From SMWC01 sp964466315 (GTDB taxonomy: Bacteria; Pseudomonadota; Gammaproteobacteria; Steroidobacterales; Rariloculaceae): a DNA stretch of 42,362 nt. The notes below the pieces were generated by a model that was not told the origin of the DNA, made no database searches, and worked only from the letters and a program-made list of their open reading frames with translations. This document shows positions 7,604 to 16,089 of this stretch, in pieces. The first letter of the stretch is position 1; each line of letters opens with the position of its first letter. The stretch is from positions 1 to 42,362 of the forward strand of contig CAYXNS010000022.1 of NCBI GenBank assembly GCA_964466315.1, read 5' to 3'. The position numbers and the translations under genes are program-made.

Positions 7604-8248
7604 ATGAGCCAGCTATTCGGCCCCGTGGCAGCCGGCCTCGTGATCCTGTTCGCGCGGCTGATCACGGCAGTCCGGGGCGAGTGGCGTGGCTCGGAGCCAC
7701 TTCTGGTACAGCGAATCTACTTCGCGAATCATGCGAGTAACGGCGATTTCGTTTTGCTCTGGACCGTGCTGCCGCCGGCACTGCGCCGCGTGTCGCGGCC
7801 TGTTGCCGCATCCGACTATTGGCTCACGGGTCCGATCCGGCGCTTCCTGATCGGCGACGTCTTCAGGGGTGTACTGATTGATCGTGTGCACATGGAGGAC
7901 AGCGCCGATCCGATCGAGGTTATGGCTGCGGCCATCGATGCGGGCGACTCGTTGATCATTTTCCCCGAGGGGACGCGGAATACGACCGAGGAGCGGCTAT
8001 TACCGTTCAAGAGCGGCATCTACCGTCTTGCGACCGCAAGGCCCGAGGTCGAACTCGTGCCGGTCTGGATCAACAATCTGAATCGGGTCATGCCGAAGGG
8101 CGAACTATTGCCTATCCCGCTGCTTTGCACGGTTACGTTCGGCGAGGCGCTGCACGTGCGTAAAGGCGAGTCGAAGGAAGCGTTTGTCGCGCGCACACGC
8201 GATGCATTGCTCGCGCTGGCGCTACCGGATCATGGTGACGACCCTTGA
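7604..8248 (+). CDS. 1-acyl-glycerol-3-phosphate acyltransferase (PlsC-like)
   Basis: The 214-aa membrane-associated enzyme adds the second acyl chain to lysophosphatidate. The catalytic HxxxxD is in NHASNGD (His43, Asp48), and the glycerophosphate-binding FPEGTR is at 120-125. An N-terminal hydrophobic segment (residues about 5-22) anchors it. Its TGA overlaps the ATG of the next gene (TGATG), indicating translational coupling to a CDP-diacylglycerol synthase that would use its product. Its own ATG also overlaps a TGA of a short upstream frame (see findings). It could be an accessory PlsC homologue rather than the main one. Confidence 0.9.
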   Translation: MSQLFGPVAAGLVILFARLITAVRGEWRGSEPLLVQRIYFANHASNGDFVLLWTVLPPALRRVSRPVAASDYWLTGPIRRFLIGDVFRGVLIDRVHMEDSADPIEVMAAAIDAGDSLIIFPEGTRNTTEERLLPFKSGIYRLATARPEVELVPVWINNLNRVMPKGELLPIPLLCTVTFGEALHVRKGESKEAFVARTRDALLALALPDHGDDP

Positions 8249-9204
8249 TGAGTCCTATCGAACAACTGCTCGTCGTCTTCGGCAGCATCGCGCTCATTCT
8301 CATCGTCGCGACACTGATTGGCCGCACATTAGCCGCGCGCCAGTCGCCCGATGAGCCCAACCCGGTAATCGAGAATCTGAACGCGCGCATCAATTCATGG
8401 TGGGCGATGGTGGCGCTGATCGGGCTCGCCTTCATCTTCGGCGAAACGGGCGTGATCGTGCTGTTCGGGCTTCTGTCCTTCGCCGGCCTGCGAGAGTTCA
8501 TCACGCTGACGCGAACCCGCTCTGGTGACTACTGGGCGTTGCTCATCGCTTTCTTCATCGCGGTACCGGTTCAGTACTATCTGATCTGGGATGACTGGTA
8601 CGGCCTGTATTCCATTTTGATCCCGGTTTACGCGTTTCTCTTCATGCCGATCCTGTCGGTGTTCCGCGCCGAGACGAAGGATTTCCTGGAACGCGTCGCC
8701 GAGATCCAGTGGGGACTCATGATTTCGGTATTCTGCCTTTCTCATGTTCCTGCATTGCTGACACTCGATATCTTGGGCTACGAAGATCAGCAGATGTTGC
8801 TTATCGCCTATCTCGTCATCGTGACGCAGTCGAGCGGCGTTTTGCAGTACATCTGGGGCAAGCTTCTGGGGCGGCACAAGATCGCGCCGCGGCTCTCGCC
8901 GTCGAAAACCGTCGAAGGATTCGCCGGCGGCATCGTTAGCGCTGCGGGCATCGGCGCACTGCTGTGGTGGATAACGCCGTTTACCGTCGGGCAGTCCGCC
9001 TTGTTGTCCCTCATCATCGCTCTAATGGGATTTCTCGGCGGCCTCGTCATGTCCGCGATCAAACGTGATCGCGGCGTCAAGGATTGGGGCTGGTCCATCC
9101 AGGGCCATGGTGGAATCCTGGATCGCCTCGACTCGGTCATCTTCGCCGCGCCGATATTTTTCCACATTGTGCGCTTCTGGTGGGCTGGAGCGGGGCTAGG
9201 CTGA
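8248..9204 (+). CDS. Phosphatidate cytidylyltransferase (CdsA family)
   Basis: This polytopic membrane enzyme makes CDP-diacylglycerol from phosphatidate and CTP. The CDS signature is complete near the C-terminus: SAIKRDRGVKDWG then HGGILDRLDS, with the conserved KRD, KD and DRLD residues. About eight hydrophobic helices precede it. It has 318 aa from the ATG at 8248, longer than E. coli CdsA at the N-terminus. Together with the coupled acyltransferase it forms a two-gene phospholipid operon, like plsC-cdsA style or ynbB-type accessory modules. Which it is cannot be decided here. Confidence 0.92.
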   Translation: MSPIEQLLVVFGSIALILIVATLIGRTLAARQSPDEPNPVIENLNARINSWWAMVALIGLAFIFGETGVIVLFGLLSFAGLREFITLTRTRSGDYWALLIAFFIAVPVQYYLIWDDWYGLYSILIPVYAFLFMPILSVFRAETKDFLERVAEIQWGLMISVFCLSHVPALLTLDILGYEDQQMLLIAYLVIVTQSSGVLQYIWGKLLGRHKIAPRLSPSKTVEGFAGGIVSAAGIGALLWWITPFTVGQSALLSLIIALMGFLGGLVMSAIKRDRGVKDWGWSIQGHGGILDRLDSVIFAAPIFFHIVRFWWAGAGLG

Positions 9205-9289
9205 TCGCTGGCAAGCTTGATCGTGCGGCTCGAAATCACCGTTTGAATTCCCGGCTTGAATTCCAGGGACGCTTTCACGATACTGATAT

Positions 9290-9486
9290 TGAATGTGTTG
9301 CAGGTGCCCGATGGTGGATCTACCGGAGGGTTAAACGGGAAGACGGTACGTCACCAAGACCAAGCCGTCGCTGCCCCCGCAACGGTAAGCGAGTCCAAGG
9401 GTGGTTACACGCCACTGTGCGCTGAGCATGGGAAGGCAATCACTTCGAGTATGAACTCACTCGCGAGCCCGTATACCGGCCTGCTG
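9290..9486 (+). promoter_or_regulatory. Cobalamin (B12) riboswitch
   Basis: All conserved blocks of the AdoCbl riboswitch are seen in order: GTGCCCGAT near 9304, GGGTTAAACGGGAAGACGGT at 9328-9347, GCTGCCCCCGCAAC at 9370-9383, GCCACTGTGC at 9411-9420, GGGAAGGCAATCA at 9430-9442, and the B12 box GAGCCCGTATACCGGCC at 9465-9481. It lies about 155 bases upstream of the btuB start. No T-tract terminator follows, so control is probably at translation initiation. Cobalamin binding would repress the downstream receptor. Confidence 0.95.
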
Positions 9487-9640
9487 TTGTGAACGTCGGT
9501 TAGCGGAGGGAATAACTAGGTGTTTAAGATCCTTGGAATCGGTCTCTAAACTCCATCCCATCGAGTCGGCTGGCTAGCCTGCCGTGCCGCGATCCGGCCT
9601 CTATCGGGTGCTCGGGTGAGAGCGTCTAAAGGATAGGCTC

Positions 9641-11563
9641 GTGAAGAAACTACTGCTTCTCTCTTGCTGCCTCGCGCTACCGGCTGTCATTTTTGCGCAG
9701 CAACCCGGTGAACCCCTCGAGACTGTTCTCGTGACAGCTTCCCGAACACCTGTATCTGCCTCGCGTGCCGGGAGTTCATATACCATCATCGGGCGGGAGG
9801 ACCTCGAACGCCGGCAGATCGTGTATGTCGCCGATGCGCTTCGCGATGTCCCGGGTTTTGCGGTTAGTCGCTCCGGTACCCTCGGGTCACAGACCCAGCT
9901 TCGCATCCGTGGCGCCGAAGCGAATCAAGTCATGGTCTTCATCGACGGTGTCGAGGCGAACGATCCTGCTTCGGGCGATGAATTTCTATTCGATCAGCTC
10001 ATGGCCACGGAGATCGAGAGTATCGAGATCATCCGCGGGCCGCAGAGCGCGTTATGGGGCAGCGATGCGTTGGCCGGTGTGATTAACTTGATTACGGCTC
10101 GCGGCAGTACGCCGTTTGGCACGAGCGGTTATCTGGAGGCGGGGAGTTTCCGAACGACGCGAGCGGGCGGGCAGTTGAATGCGAAGGGCGACATCTACGA
10201 TATCAATGTCGGAGTTTCTCATTTAGATACGGATGGTGCCAATATTTCACGAAGTGGAGATGAGGACGACGGCAGCCACAACTCGACGCTGAATCTCAAC
10301 GCCGGTGCGCAGCTCTCCGAACGAACCCGCCTGGAGTTCTTCGCCCGGTACACCGATTCAGAAACGGACATCGACGGCACGGATTTCATCACGACAGGGT
10401 TACCGACGGACGCTGATCGCCGCACAGATGCGACACAGAGTTATCTGCGCGCGTCAGCTACGACGTCGTCGTTCGAGAACCGCTGGAGTCACCGTTTCAG
10501 CGTCACACGTCTGGAGACCGACAACGAAAATGTCGAGTCGGGTACGTTCCTGGACTCGACGGCGGCGGAGAAGCTCGGACTCTACTATCAGACCAGCCTG
10601 GCATTGACCGCGTCGGCGGCACACCGGCTGACGTTCGCGGTCGATAGGGAGGAACAGAAGTTCTCCCAGCGCGGTCCGGCGAGTCCGTTTGGGGATCCGA
10701 ACCAGGATCAAGAACTCGAGACGACGGGCTTAGTGCTCGAGTATCAGGGGCTGGATCTGGGCCCGTTCTCAGTGTCGGTTGCGCTCCGCCATGATGACAA
10801 TAGCGATTTCGACGATATCAGTACCTATCGGGTTACCGGCTCCTACCTGGTCGGATCGTCGGCAACACAGCTCCACGTCAGTCTAGGGACCGGCCAGAAG
10901 TCGCCGACGTTTATCGATCGATTCGGGTTCTTTTCGGATGAGTTCATTGGCAATCCAAGTATAAGGCCGGAGAAATCCGAGGGTTGGGAGATCGGCCTCG
11001 TGCAGCCTTTAAGGGATGAACGTCTGTCGGTTGCAGCCACTTATTTCAACGAGCAGCTCGAGGATGAGATCGATGGCTTCGTGTTTGACCCTGATACCTT
11101 TCTCTTTACGGTGGCGAATCGTCCCGGCCGAAGTCAGCGGCAGGGATTCGAACTCAGTTTAGATGCGACTCTGCGCAATGATCTCGACCTGTCTGCGAGC
11201 TATACCTATACGGATAGCACGGAGCGGGCATCGCTCGGCAACGAAGTCGACGAGGTACGCCGGCCCAAGAATATGTTGGCCGTAAACCTGAATTTCACGC
11301 CGAGACCACGCACGAATATCAACTTGAATATTTCGTATAGCGGTAGCCAGGTCGATGTCCTGTTTCCGCCATTTCCGCTGTCGCCTGAACGCGTCCATCT
11401 CGACGGCTATACGCTGGTTGGTCTCGCGGCAAGCTTCCGGTTGACGCCAAGTGTTCAGCTCATCGGGAGAATCGAGAATCTTTTAGACGAGAACTATGAG
11501 GACGTCGTAGGCTACAGTACCCAGGGCGTCGGAGCTTATCTTGGCGTTCAGGTTGCGCCATAA
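9641..11563 (+). CDS. btuB: TonB-dependent vitamin B12 receptor BtuB
   Basis: The 640-aa outer-membrane protein imports cobalamins with TonB energy. A signal peptide (ending FAQQ, about residue 22) is followed by a TonB-box-like ETVLVTASR, a plug domain (about 35-150, with LRIRGAEANQVMVFIDGVEA) and a beta-barrel of about 480 residues. It starts with GTG behind AAAGGAT. The riboswitch upstream makes the B12 assignment firm. The chain ends in QVAP rather than the usual terminal Phe that helps barrel assembly, which is slightly unusual. A DUF6580 membrane-protein gene follows after 20 bases. Confidence 0.93.
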   Translation: MKKLLLLSCCLALPAVIFAQQPGEPLETVLVTASRTPVSASRAGSSYTIIGREDLERRQIVYVADALRDVPGFAVSRSGTLGSQTQLRIRGAEANQVMVFIDGVEANDPASGDEFLFDQLMATEIESIEIIRGPQSALWGSDALAGVINLITARGSTPFGTSGYLEAGSFRTTRAGGQLNAKGDIYDINVGVSHLDTDGANISRSGDEDDGSHNSTLNLNAGAQLSERTRLEFFARYTDSETDIDGTDFITTGLPTDADRRTDATQSYLRASATTSSFENRWSHRFSVTRLETDNENVESGTFLDSTAAEKLGLYYQTSLALTASAAHRLTFAVDREEQKFSQRGPASPFGDPNQDQELETTGLVLEYQGLDLGPFSVSVALRHDDNSDFDDISTYRVTGSYLVGSSATQLHVSLGTGQKSPTFIDRFGFFSDEFIGNPSIRPEKSEGWEIGLVQPLRDERLSVAATYFNEQLEDEIDGFVFDPDTFLFTVANRPGRSQRQGFELSLDATLRNDLDLSASYTYTDSTERASLGNEVDEVRRPKNMLAVNLNFTPRPRTNINLNISYSGSQVDVLFPPFPLSPERVHLDGYTLVGLAASFRLTPSVQLIGRIENLLDENYEDVVGYSTQGVGAYLGVQVAP

Positions 11564-11583
11564 TGTTGCGGGAGGAGAAATCC

Positions 11584-12090
11584 ATGCCTTACTTCTTGAT
11601 CGTTCTTGGCGTTATTGCACGCCTCTTTCCTCATCCTTGGAACTTTACGCCCATCGGCGCGTTAGGCCTATTCGCGGGTGCGAATTGCCACCGACGCATC
11701 GCATGGCTCGTGCCACTCTGCGCGCTGTTGATTGCGGATCTCATGATTGGGTTCTATACCCCGATCGTTATGGCGTGCGTCTATATTGGATTTCTCGCCG
11801 GCCCGCTCATCGGCCGCCTGCTGCTCTCGCGGCGGCGATCGGTACTCCGGGTCGGCGGTGCCGTGGTCGTGTCGTCCACGATCTTCTTCGGACTCTCCAA
11901 CTTCGGTGTCTGGTTGAGCGGGATGTATCCCTTGACGCTGAACGGCCTGATCGAGGCTTATGTTCTCGCGATTCCATTCTACGGTGCACTGCTCGTCGGC
12001 GACGCGTTCTACGCGACGATTCTATTCGGTGGGCAGGAGATGATAACGGCAGCGCTCCGAAGGCGCGGGGGCCAGCCCATTAGCCTGTGA
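11584..12090 (+). CDS. DUF6580-family putative transport protein
   Basis: The product has about 168 aa with five or six hydrophobic helices (RLFPHPWNFTPIGALGLFAG opening, then IAWLVPLCALLIADLMIGF). I start it at the ATG at 11584 behind GGGAGGAG. The pattern matches small membrane proteins labelled DUF6580 that often accompany B12-regulated genes. The shape recalls an S component of an ECF-type vitamin transporter. Sitting directly behind btuB under the same riboswitch, it probably moves cobalamin or a precursor across the inner membrane. That is inference. Confidence 0.75.
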   Translation: MPYFLIVLGVIARLFPHPWNFTPIGALGLFAGANCHRRIAWLVPLCALLIADLMIGFYTPIVMACVYIGFLAGPLIGRLLLSRRRSVLRVGGAVVVSSTIFFGLSNFGVWLSGMYPLTLNGLIEAYVLAIPFYGALLVGDAFYATILFGGQEMITAALRRRGGQPISL

Positions 12091-12131
12091 TACGTGAGAA
12101 ACTCGCCCGGCAACGCGCGATGGGTTAGATA

Positions 12132-13847
12132 ATGTGCGGTTTCGTCGGCGGAACGAACCCGGCCTGGGACTACGAGGCCGCGCTGTCGTCCATCGCTCAT
12201 CGCGGTCCCGATTCACGGCAGCTGCTACGCGCTTCACCGGTTAACGTCGGATTCTGCCGGCTCGCCATTATCGACCTGCGAGACGTCGCGAATCAGCCGA
12301 TGCTCGCCGACGACGGCGAGACCTGGATCGCGTTCAACGGCGAGATCTATGGCTACAAGGCGGCACGAGCTGAGCTCGAAAGAGAAGGGCAGTGTTTCGG
12401 AACCGATTCGGACACCGAGGTCGTGTTGCGGGCGTATCTGGTATGGGGGGACGCATTCGTCGAGCATCTCGACGGCATGTTCGCGATCGCTATCTGGGAC
12501 GCGCATGAACGCAAGCTGAAGCTGTTCCGTGACCGGCCGGGTATCAAGCCGCTCTTCTACTACTTCGACGGCCGCAACTTCGGGTTCGCGTCGGAGCTGA
12601 AGGCGTTGCAGATTGCGTGTCGCGATAACGGGCTACGGAAGGATGAGACGGCGCTTTTCGATTTCCTGACCTATCGTTATATTCCCGCGCCGAAGACGCT
12701 CTATCACAACTGTTTCAAGTTACTGCCCGCCCACCATCTCGCTTTCGACCCGAATAACGGCAGCGTTTCGGAGGCGCGCCGTTACTGGAAACTCGAGGTC
12801 CCGGAAGCACCCGAGGCCCGCTCACTCGGTGAATGCGCCGAGGAGCTTCGCACCATCATCGATACCTCGGTCCGGGACCAGATGATCGCAGATGTGTCAC
12901 TCGGTTTCTTTCTCTCGGGTGGCATCGATTCCAGTACGGTGGTCGCGTCGGCGGCCGTCTCAGCCACGGATCTCGAGACATTCTCTATAGGTTTCGATAC
13001 GCCGGAACATTCAGAAGTATCTTATGCGCGTGAGGTCGCGGATCGATTGGGTACCGAGCATCATGAGCGCACCTTGAGCAAGCGCCGTGCGCAAGCGATG
13101 CTTCCCGATGTGCAACACTGGTTCGATGAACCGTTCGCCGATGAGTCTTGCCTGCCGACCCAATTCGTCTCGGCGACGGCTCGCGAGCGGGTTACGGTCG
13201 TTCTGACCGGCGATGGTGGTGACGAAGTCTTTGGCGGCTACCGGACCTACACGCGTTACGCGCGCTACTCCCGGTTCCCGGCATGGCCCTCGGTTCTGGA
13301 CGCCTGGGTCAGCGATCTGCGCCAGCGAGTCAGCGGCCGGCGGATGAAGAAGGCCTTGTCCCAGATCGAATGGGCTTTCAGCAGCGACATCGCGCTCTGG
13401 GGCAAGCTAATGGGCGGACTGACGCCTGCCGAGAAACGGCCTTACGCGAGTGAACTCGGCATCCCTCCCGACTACGATCACTACTGGCAGTATCGGCGTC
13501 ATTGGCACGAGGAAGTGCCGCCCAGGACGCGCTTACAGCTCGTCGACTTCCACACTTATCTGCCGGACGACATTCTGACGAAGGTCGACCGGACCAGTAT
13601 GTCGGTCTCGCTCGAAGCCCGCGTGCCGCTTCTCGATCGCCGCCTCATTGAGTTCAGCTTCAAGTTGCCGGAAGAGATTCGCTACGCGGGCGGTCAGCTC
13701 AAAGGCCTGTTGAAGCACGCTTATCGCGGTATCCTGCCGGACAGCGTTCTCGATCGGAAGAAGAAGGGATTCGGCACGCCGCGGTACTATTTCGGTTCAG
13801 CCGGTCCGACCGAGTTGCAGAAGCGTATCTTCGAGTCGTACCGGTAA
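12132..13847 (+). CDS. asnB: Asparagine synthase, glutamine-hydrolysing
   Basis: This 571-aa enzyme amidates aspartate with glutamine and ATP. The N-terminal class II glutaminase domain has the nucleophile Cys2 (MCGFVGG), HRGPDS and FNGEIY. The C-terminal synthetase domain has the ATP-pyrophosphatase loop LSGGIDSS (about 260-267) and TGDGGDEVFGGY. Length is close to E. coli AsnB. It may act in general metabolism or in surface polysaccharide amidation. The gene follows the DUF6580 gene by 41 bases but has no functional link to B12. It ends at a strong palindrome. Confidence 0.92.
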   Translation: MCGFVGGTNPAWDYEAALSSIAHRGPDSRQLLRASPVNVGFCRLAIIDLRDVANQPMLADDGETWIAFNGEIYGYKAARAELEREGQCFGTDSDTEVVLRAYLVWGDAFVEHLDGMFAIAIWDAHERKLKLFRDRPGIKPLFYYFDGRNFGFASELKALQIACRDNGLRKDETALFDFLTYRYIPAPKTLYHNCFKLLPAHHLAFDPNNGSVSEARRYWKLEVPEAPEARSLGECAEELRTIIDTSVRDQMIADVSLGFFLSGGIDSSTVVASAAVSATDLETFSIGFDTPEHSEVSYAREVADRLGTEHHERTLSKRRAQAMLPDVQHWFDEPFADESCLPTQFVSATARERVTVVLTGDGGDEVFGGYRTYTRYARYSRFPAWPSVLDAWVSDLRQRVSGRRMKKALSQIEWAFSSDIALWGKLMGGLTPAEKRPYASELGIPPDYDHYWQYRRHWHEEVPPRTRLQLVDFHTYLPDDILTKVDRTSMSVSLEARVPLLDRRLIEFSFKLPEEIRYAGGQLKGLLKHAYRGILPDSVLDRKKKGFGTPRYYFGSAGPTELQKRIFESYR

Positions 13848-13870
13848 AAAGGGGTCGTACCCCTTTTTAC
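13845..13870. terminator. Palindromic bidirectional terminator between asnB and a PLD-family gene
   Basis: An uninterrupted 9-bp stem AAAAAGGGG / CCCCTTTTT with a five-base loop (TCGTA) lies exactly between two convergent genes. The first A residues of the left arm are shared with the asnB TAA stop at 13845-13847. Read from either strand it gives a G+C stem followed by a T-tract. Its sequence also belongs to the dispersed GGGGCC repeat family of this window. Confidence 0.75.
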
Positions 13871-15382
13871 CTAGAGGATCTCGTCGGAGACAATCTCTGC
13901 GATTCGGTGCATCCAGTCGGTTTCCCGGGGCGCCGTCAGCTCCTGTGATCGTTCGAAGTCGGGCGAAAATATGCGCGTCATGAGTTCGTCCACGATCTCG
14001 GGATCGGAAGTGCCCAGGTTCAGCTCCTCGTTGATTTGCAAGGACAGCTTGTCGAAGTTAGCCGAACCGAAACAGGCCCAGCCGTCATACACGGCGACTT
14101 TGACGTGCGACATACTCGGATAGAGATAAACGCGAATACCGTGCCGCAGCATCGTGTTGATCGCCAACTCGTTGCTGTAGTTCTGGGCCTGGTGATTGCC
14201 GTCGTCGGGCAGGATCACGCGAACGTCCACGCCGCGGCGGCGTGCCCGCGCGAGCTCGAACAGGATGACGTCATCGGAGAAATATGGGTTCTCTACATAG
14301 ATGAAGCTCTGCGAGCGCCGGATGGCGGCAAGTTGAGCGCGATAGAGCTGCGAGTCGTGATCGCGCGTGGTCAGTATCGTCAACGGTACACCTTCATCGC
14401 CGGCGCGTCTGTGCATCGGTGTCAGGACGCGTGCAAACATTGCGAGATCGCCGAGCCAACTCGCCTTCGCCCAGGCGACATCCGAGTCACGCTGGAGAAG
14501 ATCGACGACGGGACCCGTCACTTCCATCATAAGATCGTGCCACTCATACCGATACTCGCGGCCGATATTCATGCCGCCGAGAAATGCGAGCTTCCCGTCG
14601 ATAATCGTCGTTTTTGTGTGGTCGCCTGTCAGAAACGGATTACCGCTCGTGCGCACGCGGACGTCGGAGTCTTGGCGCAGATGAGAGCGCATCTCGAGTG
14701 GAGGCCTGAATGCTTCGGAGATTTCATCGGGGTCCACGCGCGTACCGAGTATCGCGCCGATGCCGTCGAGCAGCACTTTGACATCGACGTCTTCAGAGCG
14801 CTTCTTGAGCAAGTCCGCGACCTTAACGGCGTAGTCGTCGTTGTCGAAGATATACGTGCGGATGTCGACAGATTCCTCGGCCGCTTTGATCGTCTCGAGC
14901 AGGCGCGGGAAGAACTCGTCGCCGTCGACGAGGAAGTGTACCGTGCCAGTCGTCGACGTTCCCGCGATGCCGGCGAGTTCGGTCTCCCAGGCGTCGAGGT
15001 CCATGCCGCGCCGAGGGACGATGGGTGGCAGCGGCTCGTCCTCGAGCGCCTGGAAACGGACCGCGTCGATCGCGACGCGTTGGGCGAAGCCGAAAGAGGA
15101 CTTAAGAACCAGCGAGATCAGGGCTTTCTCGGTAGAAAATGGCCGAATCAACGGCTCGATGAGAGACACTCTGCCCAGCAGGATGGCGGCCTGCGCGACT
15201 TCCGCGGCCCGATGGGTGCCCATATCGGGTGCCGTCGTCGTCGAGTTGCCGTCTGGAGCCACGGGTGCCGAAGTCTCTCGATCGCTGAACGGGGTGGATG
15301 CGCAGGCGACGAGAAGCATCCCAGACACCAGTGTTGCCAGGGCTTTGAGCGCTTTGCGCGTGGTCTGGTGTTGCAGTGCCAT
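13871..15382 (-). CDS. Phospholipase D-family lipoprotein (cardiolipin-synthase-like)
   Basis: The 503-aa protein carries a lipoprotein signal with a lipobox (LLVAC, Cys27). Two HKD catalytic motifs follow: HTKTTIID at about residue 252 and HVKVAVYD at about 423, each followed by the usual GSANFD or GGMNIG element. PLD-superfamily enzymes of this size either synthesise cardiolipin by transesterification or hydrolyse phospholipids. The lipid anchor places it at the periplasmic face of a membrane, unlike the integral ClsA. The function is therefore open between a periplasmic Cls and a phospholipase. It is transcribed alone and converges on asnB. Confidence 0.88.
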   Translation of the reverse strand: MALQHQTTRKALKALATLVSGMLLVACASTPFSDRETSAPVAPDGNSTTTAPDMGTHRAAEVAQAAILLGRVSLIEPLIRPFSTEKALISLVLKSSFGFAQRVAIDAVRFQALEDEPLPPIVPRRGMDLDAWETELAGIAGTSTTGTVHFLVDGDEFFPRLLETIKAAEESVDIRTYIFDNDDYAVKVADLLKKRSEDVDVKVLLDGIGAILGTRVDPDEISEAFRPPLEMRSHLRQDSDVRVRTSGNPFLTGDHTKTTIIDGKLAFLGGMNIGREYRYEWHDLMMEVTGPVVDLLQRDSDVAWAKASWLGDLAMFARVLTPMHRRAGDEGVPLTILTTRDHDSQLYRAQLAAIRRSQSFIYVENPYFSDDVILFELARARRRGVDVRVILPDDGNHQAQNYSNELAINTMLRHGIRVYLYPSMSHVKVAVYDGWACFGSANFDKLSLQINEELNLGTSDPEIVDELMTRIFSPDFERSQELTAPRETDWMHRIAEIVSDEIL

Positions 15383-15577
15383 GATTAGTCTTTTGTCCGG
15401 CTTGGGCCCGCTGAGTTCCCGATATTGACCGCCCAGACTACCTAAAATGGGCGGCGATTTCAGGAAGCCGTGCCATAACGTCCACCCCGGACAGAAAACC
15501 CGGTACTTTCACACGTTCGAGGCGCCACGGCGCTTACGCAGAGGTAAAATCCCCGGCTCATCGAGCCCGGTACCAGG

Positions 15578-15784
15578 ATGCGTTCATTTTTCAAAGAGCT
15601 CAATAGACGCCAGATCTTCAAGGCCGTGGTGGCCTATCTCATCGTCGCGTTTCTATTCGTCCAGATCGGCAAAGAGATTTTCCCGGTCATGCGCCTGCCG
15701 GAGTGGGCCGTCAACGCCTTGATCGTTCTCCTCGCCCTGGCTTTCCCCGTGGCGATGTTCATGGCCTGGTCCAACAAGGACTAG
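15578..15784 (+). CDS. Two-helix membrane protein resembling a cyclase/TPR N-terminal anchor
   Basis: The 68-aa product (opening MRSFFKELNRRQIFK, two membrane helices at about 15-33 and 44-63, LPEWAVNALIVLLAL) matches the N-terminal membrane module that in many gammaproteobacteria precedes TPR, TolB-like or class III adenylate cyclase domains. Here a stop follows directly after AMFMAWSNKD, and no cyclase or TPR sequence is seen downstream. It is either a stand-alone small membrane protein or the head of a truncated gene. Confidence 0.6.
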   Translation: MRSFFKELNRRQIFKAVVAYLIVAFLFVQIGKEIFPVMRLPEWAVNALIVLLALAFPVAMFMAWSNKD

Positions 15785-16089
15785 GAATGCAGCAGAGTCT
15801 CCAGGTCGATATCGAGCGACTCGATGCGCGCGCAGCGTAGGCCATTCTTCTTGAAGGAATTTCCGGCATTCTCCCCGGTCCAGTGATCGAGGGCCACCCG
15901 GTCGCTCCTACGAGACCCCTGGTGTCACCGCCGTTCCCAATACAAAAAAGGGGCCGGGTCCCGTTCGCTGTCGACGACCGGCAACACTGTGGTCACCTCA
16001 CGTCGGTAGATCCATCGGGCCGCCGGGTTTTGATCCTGGCTGGGGTCGATTTCGAGTCTATCCGACTGATTAGGTAGATTGTGAACGCG
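15785..16089. other. Spacer containing dispersed repeat copy 3
   Basis: No convincing gene is seen. The repeat copy at 15944-15963 (A-tract, GGGGCCGGGTCCC) is the only recognisable element. Reading frames across the spacer have no protein-like composition. Confidence 0.4.
15944..15963 (+). repeat. Dispersed palindromic repeat, copy 3
   Basis: Six A residues followed by GGGGCCGGGTCCC. It is nearly identical to copies at 6533-6552 and, inverted, at 32332-32352. It lies between genes. Confidence 0.6.

Noticed and set aside
14036..15388. A 450-codon plus-strand frame opposite the phospholipase D-family gene
   Set aside because: The minus strand has a lipobox and two HKD motifs. The plus-strand translation is Arg/Asp/Val-rich with no domain pattern, as expected of an antisense shadow in G+C-rich DNA.
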